Shown here: piece by piece, positions 58,953 through 64,000 of the stretch | Layout: each line of letters opens with the position of its first letter | Position numbering within the stretch: the stretch's first letter is position 1 | NCBI GenBank assembly: GCA_963843465.1 | Contig: CAWJKP010000004.1 | Span: forward strand, 310,001-374,000 | Source: CAWJKP01 sp963843465 | Lineage (GTDB): Bacteria > Planctomycetota > Planctomycetia > Pirellulales > Thermoguttaceae | DNA length: 64,000 bases | Direction of reading: 5' to 3' | Position numbers and translations under genes: made by a program | Notes under the pieces: model-generated | Seen by the model: the letters and a program-made list of their open reading frames with translations, nothing else | Database searches by the model: none | What the model was told of the DNA's origin: nothing

Positions 58953-60199
58953 CGACGAACCTGCCTTCTCCGGCCCTGCCCCCGTGGTTTCCCGATCTGC
59001 TCGCGGAGTTGAAAGCCCGTATCCAAGTTGCACAGACCCGAGCCGTGCTTGCGGTCAACACCGAACTGGTCCGCCTTTACTGGGACATCGGCCGGATGAT
59101 TGACGAGCGGCAGCAGCGGGAGGGCTGGGGTGCGGCCGTCATTCCGCGGCTGTCGCGCGAGTTGCGTAACGAACTCCCCGAGGTGAAGGGCTTTTCTGAA
59201 CGGAACATCAAGCGGATGCTGGCTTTCCATCGTGCCTACGCCGACGTGCCTGGAATTGTGCCACAGCCTGTGGCACAAATCGGGGGGCCGAAGAAAGTGC
59301 CACAACCCGTGGCACAAACGGCCGGTATTGCCGGTCCGCTCTCGCCCGCCAGCGATTCCCTGCTCTGGCTGGTTCCCTGGGGGCACCATGCCCTCTTGCT
59401 GGAAAAAGTGAAGCAGCCCGCCCACCGTCTCTGGTACATGCAGCAAACACTCGCGAACGGCTGGAGCCGCAATGTCCTGGCCCTGGCCATCGACCGCCGC
59501 GCCCACGAGCGACAAGGCAAGGCGATTACCAATTTCGCAGGGCTTCTCCCCAGCCCGCAATCCGACCTGGCTTTGCAAACGCTCAAGGACCCGTATCTCT
59601 TTGACTTCCTCACACTTGAAGAGCCGTTCCACGAGCGCGAATTGGAGGCTGGACTTGTTCAGCACTTGGAGAAGTTCCTCCTTGAACTGGGGCAGGGGTT
59701 CGCCTTCGTCGGGCGGCAATATCGGCTCGACGTGGGCGACGAGGACTTCTACATCGACCTCCTGTTCTACCATCTCCGGCTGAGGTCATTCGTCGTCATC
59801 GACTTGAAGACGGGGCCCTTCAAGCCCGAGTACGCGGGCAAGCTTAACTTCTACTGCAACGTGGTCAACGACCAGTTGCGGCACCCGACCGACCAGCCGA
59901 CGATCGGCCTGATCCTCTGCCAAACCAAGGACCGTGTGTTGGCAGAGTACGCGTTGAGCGGCATCGACAAGCCGATCGGGGTGTCCAGCTACGAACTCAC
60001 TCGGGCATTGCCCGCGAGCCTCAAATCCGTACTGCCTACGGTCGAAGAGATCGAAGCAGAATTGACCGCGGCGGAAGCGAAGAAGCCCGAGCGGAAGGCG
60101 TTGCCCAAGACGGAGCCCAAGAAAAGGCCCAAGAAAGACGCGAAGACGAAAACCGCGAAGAAGAAACGCAAGCCGCCACGATTCGGGGAGGAAGCATGA
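58949..60199 (+). CDS. DUF1016 (YhcG-like) nuclease-domain protein
   Basis: 416 residues. N-terminal DUF1016: AVLAVNTELVRLYWDIGRMI, VKGFSERNIKRMLAFHRAYA. C-terminal PD-(D/E)XK: DEDFYIDLLFYHLRLRSFVV then IDLKTGPFKPEYAGKLNFY, with the D...D-x-K visible. A Lys-rich tail of about 40 residues follows. Between them are two copies of VPQPVAQ. The family is associated with type I restriction loci and defence islands; a role in restriction is inferred. Confidence 0.9.
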   Translation: MTTNLPSPALPPWFPDLLAELKARIQVAQTRAVLAVNTELVRLYWDIGRMIDERQQREGWGAAVIPRLSRELRNELPEVKGFSERNIKRMLAFHRAYADVPGIVPQPVAQIGGPKKVPQPVAQTAGIAGPLSPASDSLLWLVPWGHHALLLEKVKQPAHRLWYMQQTLANGWSRNVLALAIDRRAHERQGKAITNFAGLLPSPQSDLALQTLKDPYLFDFLTLEEPFHERELEAGLVQHLEKFLLELGQGFAFVGRQYRLDVGDEDFYIDLLFYHLRLRSFVVIDLKTGPFKPEYAGKLNFYCNVVNDQLRHPTDQPTIGLILCQTKDRVLAEYALSGIDKPIGVSSYELTRALPASLKSVLPTVEEIEAELTAAEAKKPERKALPKTEPKKRPKKDAKTKTAKKKRKPPRFGEEA

Positions 60200-60324
60200 C
60201 GAAACCCTTGGCATTGGCAAGAACCGACGGCCGAGTCAATTCCAAGTCTCGCCCATCGAACAAGACGATGAAAGCGCGACCTGGAGGCCGCAAGTCGAGT
60301 GCGAAGAAGACGGGGGGAGTCTGA
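60196..60324 (+). CDS. Small basic protein between YhcG and DruA
   Basis: 42 residues, rich in Lys, Arg, Ser: RTDGRVNSKSRPSNKTMKAR. Start overlaps the YhcG stop (ATGA) and the stop is two bases from the DruA start. May be a real linking gene or a chance frame. Confidence 0.4.
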   Translation: MTKPLALARTDGRVNSKSRPSNKTMKARPGGRKSSAKKTGGV

Positions 60325-60326
60325 CT

Positions 60327-61775
60327 GTGGCGACCAAGAAGCGCGAGTCGCATTGCCGCGATCACTGTCCGAGCACGGCCTCCCTTCGGAAAGCCGTCCA
60401 TGCCCACCTTCTGAGCCTCGGGTTCTCCAAGAACTGCAAGGGGTACTTTGTAGACGGAGAGTTAACCAAAGAGAAGATACGCGATCTCCATTCTACCCAG
60501 CGACAAGAGATTTTGGAGCAGCACCGGCCGTTTATTGAAACGTATGGTCCCGAGTTGGTTCAACATTTTGCGACGGGCAGGCAGGTTGATGCCGCGTCGA
60601 TTGATCCAGAGCTTGTCGAAGTTGCCGCGGAGTCGTTGGAATCGCGTCTCTTTCGACTCGCGTGTCTCTTATGGTCGGTTCCCGTCTCACAGGGCTTTGG
60701 CCGCCGCCTTCGATTCCTTGTTCGAGATCGTCAGAATGGGCGCCTCATCGGGCTTTTTGCTATAGGAGACCCGGTCTTCAACCTTTCGGCCCGCGATACC
60801 TGGATTGGTTGGACGCATGAAGACCGCAGTCGGCGACTCATCCATGTCATGGACGCGTACGTCGTGGGGGCGCTCCCTCCGTATTCTCAGCTCATCGGTG
60901 GCAAACTGGTCGCAGCTTTGATGGGGAGCAAAGAGGTTAAGGATGCGTACGAGCGAAAATACTTGGGGCTGGAGTCTGTAATCAGCAAGAAAGAGAATCG
61001 CGCACGGCTGGTTCTGCTGACCACAACATCGGCTTTAGGGCGCTCGTCCATTTACAACCGTCTGTTCATACCGGGCGGCCCTCAGTTTCTCAGGATTGGC
61101 GCGACGAAAGGCTTCGGCCACTTTCACCTGTCGGGCGGGATATTCAAAGCACTGCGCGAGTATCTTGCGGCTTCAGGACATCCGTACGCTTCTGGGCATC
61201 GATTTGGTATGGGGCCAAACTGGAAGATCCGTGTCGCCCGGGCTGCCTTGGAGAAGCTCGGCATCAATGGGAACGCCGTCCTACGGCATGGCATCGAGCG
61301 CGAAGTGTATGCGGTGCCGTTGGCCACAAACTGGCAGGAGATTCTGTTGGGGGGACAGAAGAACGTTCGGTCGTGCGTCCTTCCGGCCTCCGAGATAGCG
61401 GACTTCTGTTTGCGCCGTTGGATCGAGGCGAGAGCGGACGAGCGGCTTTCCGCACCGCAGAAATCGTGTACTTCGTTCGGAGAAGCCTCTGCGTCGGTAG
61501 CAGTCACTACAAGCGAATCCGTATATCGGGTCCCAGGCGAGGGGAAATCAGCGTACTATCGCCCTGGACACGCCGATGGAGATTGCTGGGCTGCTCTGAG
61601 TGGCGAAATGGCTGACGTGCCCCTGGTAGCATCGGTGCAGAGCGAAGCGATGCGTCCTGTGAACCGCATTTCCTGGTCGGGAGTAAGTCCGCGAGTGCGA
61701 ATAGTACTCGAAGACAACGGGAAGCGCGTTCGGCGATCGGCTGTATGCGCGGGCCTCGATACGGCCGCGCTTTGA
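60327..61775 (+). CDS. druA: DruA-like protein (DUF4338), Druantia type I component
   Basis: 482 residues, GTG start after GGGGGAG. DUF4338 pattern: LIGLFAIGDPVFNLSARDTW, VVGALPPYSQLIGGKLVAAL, SSIYNRLFIPGGPQFLRIGA, GFGHFHLSGGIFKALREYLA, FGMGPNWKIRVARAAL and VLRHGIEREVYAVPLATNWQ. In Druantia type I this protein is essential for phage defence. Followed after 21 bases by a gene of another type and then a DruE-like helicase. Its role is inferred from the family. Confidence 0.85.
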   Translation: MATKKRESHCRDHCPSTASLRKAVHAHLLSLGFSKNCKGYFVDGELTKEKIRDLHSTQRQEILEQHRPFIETYGPELVQHFATGRQVDAASIDPELVEVAAESLESRLFRLACLLWSVPVSQGFGRRLRFLVRDRQNGRLIGLFAIGDPVFNLSARDTWIGWTHEDRSRRLIHVMDAYVVGALPPYSQLIGGKLVAALMGSKEVKDAYERKYLGLESVISKKENRARLVLLTTTSALGRSSIYNRLFIPGGPQFLRIGATKGFGHFHLSGGIFKALREYLAASGHPYASGHRFGMGPNWKIRVARAALEKLGINGNAVLRHGIEREVYAVPLATNWQEILLGGQKNVRSCVLPASEIADFCLRRWIEARADERLSAPQKSCTSFGEASASVAVTTSESVYRVPGEGKSAYYRPGHADGDCWAALSGEMADVPLVASVQSEAMRPVNRISWSGVSPRVRIVLEDNGKRVRRSAVCAGLDTAAL

Positions 61776-61796
61776 GAACCTCGGAGGAATCTGCAA

Positions 61797-62801
61797 ATGG
61801 CAGACGCAGTCTGTTTCATCGGTTGGGATAGTTACATTTCCGGGCCGGACGGGCGTGGCTTCTTCGCGCAAGAGCCGTTGTCCTTCAACTCTGCGCAGGC
61901 TCGCCTACACCAAGTTCAGACCGGCGATTGTATTTGGCTTGTGTCTCGACATCCGGATAACAAGCAATACTACATTGTGGCAGTCCTGCGGGTTGCAGAT
62001 TGCCGGCAGAACGAGTCGGGCGGCGATCTCGCACGTCAGTATGGGGAGTATGGCATCGTCGCCCAACGGACTGGCAGTTACGACCTGGCGCGACGTTTTC
62101 CGGCCGAAGTCCTTCTCAGATCGCTGTCGTATGAGACTGGGAAGCCCATCAAACACGGAGCAAGTGTAGGGCAATCGATCCAGACCATACGTCTCCTCGA
62201 TAAAGCAGACACGATTCTTCTCAACTACTGTCTGAACCGCGTCTTGGCGGGTTATGAGCCCCAACCCGGGATTTGTGGTCTCTGGACCAAGTGCGACCTG
62301 ACCTTCGCCAAGTATTTCACTGCCAACTGGTCTTCGCGCCGTGTTCCACAGGCGTTTTTGCTCTACGACTCACCGCCGAGTTTGCCTGTCGGAGCGCCGG
62401 TGTTCATCCATTCCGACCAATACCTCCGAATTGTGGCAAGGTTTCGCGAGTCCCAGTTCGTTTCCTCCTACAGGCGCACAGTGGAGGACCAAGAGCGCGG
62501 AAACGAACGCGAGCGGTGCTGGAGTGAATTCCGCGCGGGCACGATTAACTCCCCGGAGCGCTCGGAGTTCGATCGGTTCTGGGAGAAGCAGGATTCGATT
62601 CGTTCACTGATAATACTCGACAACTTTGTTGAATTGCAAAGCCCGCCACAATTCAAAGATTATGGAAAGGCGCTCGAATGGGGCTACCCGACGAGCGTCG
62701 GATGGCGCCCCCTCGACCTATTCCAAACGCACTACCTGATGCACCTCACGGGGCTCGACGTAGCAACAGTTTCATTTTATCTCGGCGCTGTACTCAAGTA
62801 G
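61797..62801 (+). CDS. Protein with EVE/PUA-like N terminus, between DruA and DruE
   Basis: 334 residues. The first 80 (FIGWDSYISGPDGRGFFAQE, LHQVQTGDCIWLVSRHPDNK, QYYIVAVLRV) resemble EVE/PUA-like domains, which read modified bases: a strand, the G-D-x-I-W-L-V motif and a short beta hairpin. The rest (SLSYETGKPIKHGASVGQSI, YFTANWSSRRVPQAFLLYDS) is not recognised. It stands where DruB-D are in type I Druantia. A base-sensing role is inference. Confidence 0.6.
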   Translation: MADAVCFIGWDSYISGPDGRGFFAQEPLSFNSAQARLHQVQTGDCIWLVSRHPDNKQYYIVAVLRVADCRQNESGGDLARQYGEYGIVAQRTGSYDLARRFPAEVLLRSLSYETGKPIKHGASVGQSIQTIRLLDKADTILLNYCLNRVLAGYEPQPGICGLWTKCDLTFAKYFTANWSSRRVPQAFLLYDSPPSLPVGAPVFIHSDQYLRIVARFRESQFVSSYRRTVEDQERGNERERCWSEFRAGTINSPERSEFDRFWEKQDSIRSLIILDNFVELQSPPQFKDYGKALEWGYPTSVGWRPLDLFQTHYLMHLTGLDVATVSFYLGAVLK

Positions 62802-62802
62802 T

Positions 62803-64000
62803 TTGCTTCCGCGCGGTCACCGATTTCTGGTCACGCTAGTTCGCTATGACGATGCCTGGGGCCAGTGTGTTGCACTGAATCTGCGGTGCTTCTTCAAGAA
62901 TAAGAATCGAACCGATCCTCTGGTCTTGGTCGCGGTCGTCACCACGGGCACAGGCTCCGGCAAGACGGAATGTTTCTTGCTGCCGATCCTCGGTAAGCTC
63001 GCACGCGAGGCGCAGACACACGGCTCGGAGTTCGGCGCGACCCCTGCGGTGCGCGCCATGGTGCTGTATCCAATGAATGCCCTTGTCAATGATCAGCTTG
63101 GGCGACTTCGGCTCCTGTTTGGTGACCCACGGATCGTCGCGAAGTTCATGGGTTGGGCCGGCAGGCCGGCCAGATTCGCCCGCTACACAAGCCGGACCTT
63201 GTACCCCGGTGTCCGTGACGAGGGGAAGGACAAGGACCGGCTCGTGCCCATCGGCAAGTACTACGTTCGTAATCTGGAACTTGCAGGGGGCCCCGCGTCG
63301 CCACAGCAGGCGGCCGCCGAGGCACTCGTGCGAGAGTTGAAGAAGCGCGGCAAATGGCCGGCAAAACCCGACCTGGTCGGCTGGTATGGCAAGAAAGGTG
63401 CGCGATGGAAAGACGCAAAGAGCGGTGCGTTCAAGAGATGCGTCACACTCCCAGGTGATCCCGAACTCGTCACACGACACGAGGTTCAGGATGCCCCGCC
63501 CGACGTCTTGGTTACGAACTACTCGATGCTGGAGTACATGCTCATGCGCCCCCTTGAGCGACCGATCTTCGATCGCACTCGGGACTGGCTGAAGGAGAAC
63601 CCCGGCGAACGGTTCTTGCTCGTCATCGATGAGGCGCACCTCTACCGCGGTGCCGCTGGAGCGGAAGTGGCGCTCCTCATCCGTCGTCTCCGCATGCGGC
63701 TCGGAATTTCGGCTGACCGGCTCCAGGTCATCTGCACGAGCGCCAGTTTCAAGGATTCAGACTACGCCGTGAGGTTCGGTGCGCAACTCACGGGCAAGGA
63801 CCCGGCGGATTTTCGAAAAGTGCAGGGCGACCTCCTGCTCCGCCCTGGCGCGGCAAAGGGAACACCGCAGGACGCGGCAGCGCTGGACACGATCAATTTG
63901 CGGGCGTTCTACGAGTCGAACACCGACGATACTCGGCTTGCGCGGGTTGCATCGTTCCTTGAGTATCGTGGCGTCAAGCCCCCTTGGCAGTTGCAGAAGG
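62803..64000 (+). CDS. druE: DruE-like helicase, 3' end outside the window, 5' end uncertain
   Basis: 400 codons in the window, continuing past its end. Walker A VVTTGTGSGKTECFLLPIL at only about residue 50; AMVLYPMNALVNDQLGRLR; DVLVTNYSMLEYMLMRP; FLLVIDEAHLYRGAAGAEVA (D-E-A-H box); VICTSASFKDSDYAVRFG. This is the superfamily 2 helicase of Druantia (DruE, usually close to 2000 residues). The frame opens after 62763 and the only start near its beginning is a TTG at 62803. The usual segment of about 100 residues before Walker A, with the helicase Q motif, is not there, so the start has been lost or frameshifted. Confidence 0.8.
   Translation, partial: MLPRGHRFLVTLVRYDDAWGQCVALNLRCFFKNKNRTDPLVLVAVVTTGTGSGKTECFLLPILGKLAREAQTHGSEFGATPAVRAMVLYPMNALVNDQLGRLRLLFGDPRIVAKFMGWAGRPARFARYTSRTLYPGVRDEGKDKDRLVPIGKYYVRNLELAGGPASPQQAAAEALVRELKKRGKWPAKPDLVGWYGKKGARWKDAKSGAFKRCVTLPGDPELVTRHEVQDAPPDVLVTNYSMLEYMLMRPLERPIFDRTRDWLKENPGERFLLVIDEAHLYRGAAGAEVALLIRRLRMRLGISADRLQVICTSASFKDSDYAVRFGAQLTGKDPADFRKVQGDLLLRPGAAKGTPQDAAALDTINLRAFYESNTDDTRLARVASFLEYRGVKPPWQLQK

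Overview
The window suggests a Planctomycetes bacterium. The evidence is a DUF1559 prepilin-like gene, a 23S-5S rRNA unit with no 16S in front of it, a FabZ-FabG-ACP-FabZ-FabF operon, long leucine-rich-repeat proteins and many intergenic inverted repeats. Planctomycete-type plasmid genes also occur in the second half. I had the sequence only, so family names rest on motifs I could read and not on database searches.

Layout. 1-1137: start of a UbiB/AarF kinase, minus strand. 1373-5240: 23S-5S rRNA with two tandem promoters, a boxA-like antiterminator, a processing stem and a terminator. 5302-29336: chromosomal housekeeping, with PutA, a secreted CAP-domain protein, a GxxExxY protein, the fatty-acid/polyketide-type operon, three Hsp20 genes, a CBS-KorA-KorB-CBS operon, DUF1963, LRR, DUF155 and DUF4261 proteins, the CCA-adding enzyme and the DUF1559 protein. 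About fifteen inverted-repeat elements lie in this part, one of them in frame inside putA. 29522-29606: tRNA-Leu(CAG). Downstream of it the character changes and no further copy of those repeats was seen.

29.8-58.3 kb reads as an integrated plasmid or conjugative-type element: ParA/ParB, a RepA-like initiator with three iteron-like repeats and an AT-rich tract, a primase-like protein, a replication-relaxation protein, a TraD/VirB4-like ATPase, three exported proteins (Ser-rich, DUF1566, SLH), a retropepsin-like protease with a tiny partner, a bPH2 protein, a XRE regulator and several small unknown genes. A three-recombinase RIT element (about 53071-56474) has split a zinc-knuckle gene. 58.7-64 kb looks like a defence island: a deletion remnant of a type I methylase (HsdM), a DUF1016 (YhcG) nuclease, a DruA-like DUF4338 protein, a protein with an EVE/PUA-like start, and a DruE-like helicase that runs off the window.

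A caution: at least eight genes spread over the window carry single-base indels, and another carries an in-frame stop (hotdog protein, KorA three times, KorB twice, ParA, the sigma-like protein, recombinase A). Flanking codons stay conserved, so sequence error is as likely as real decay.
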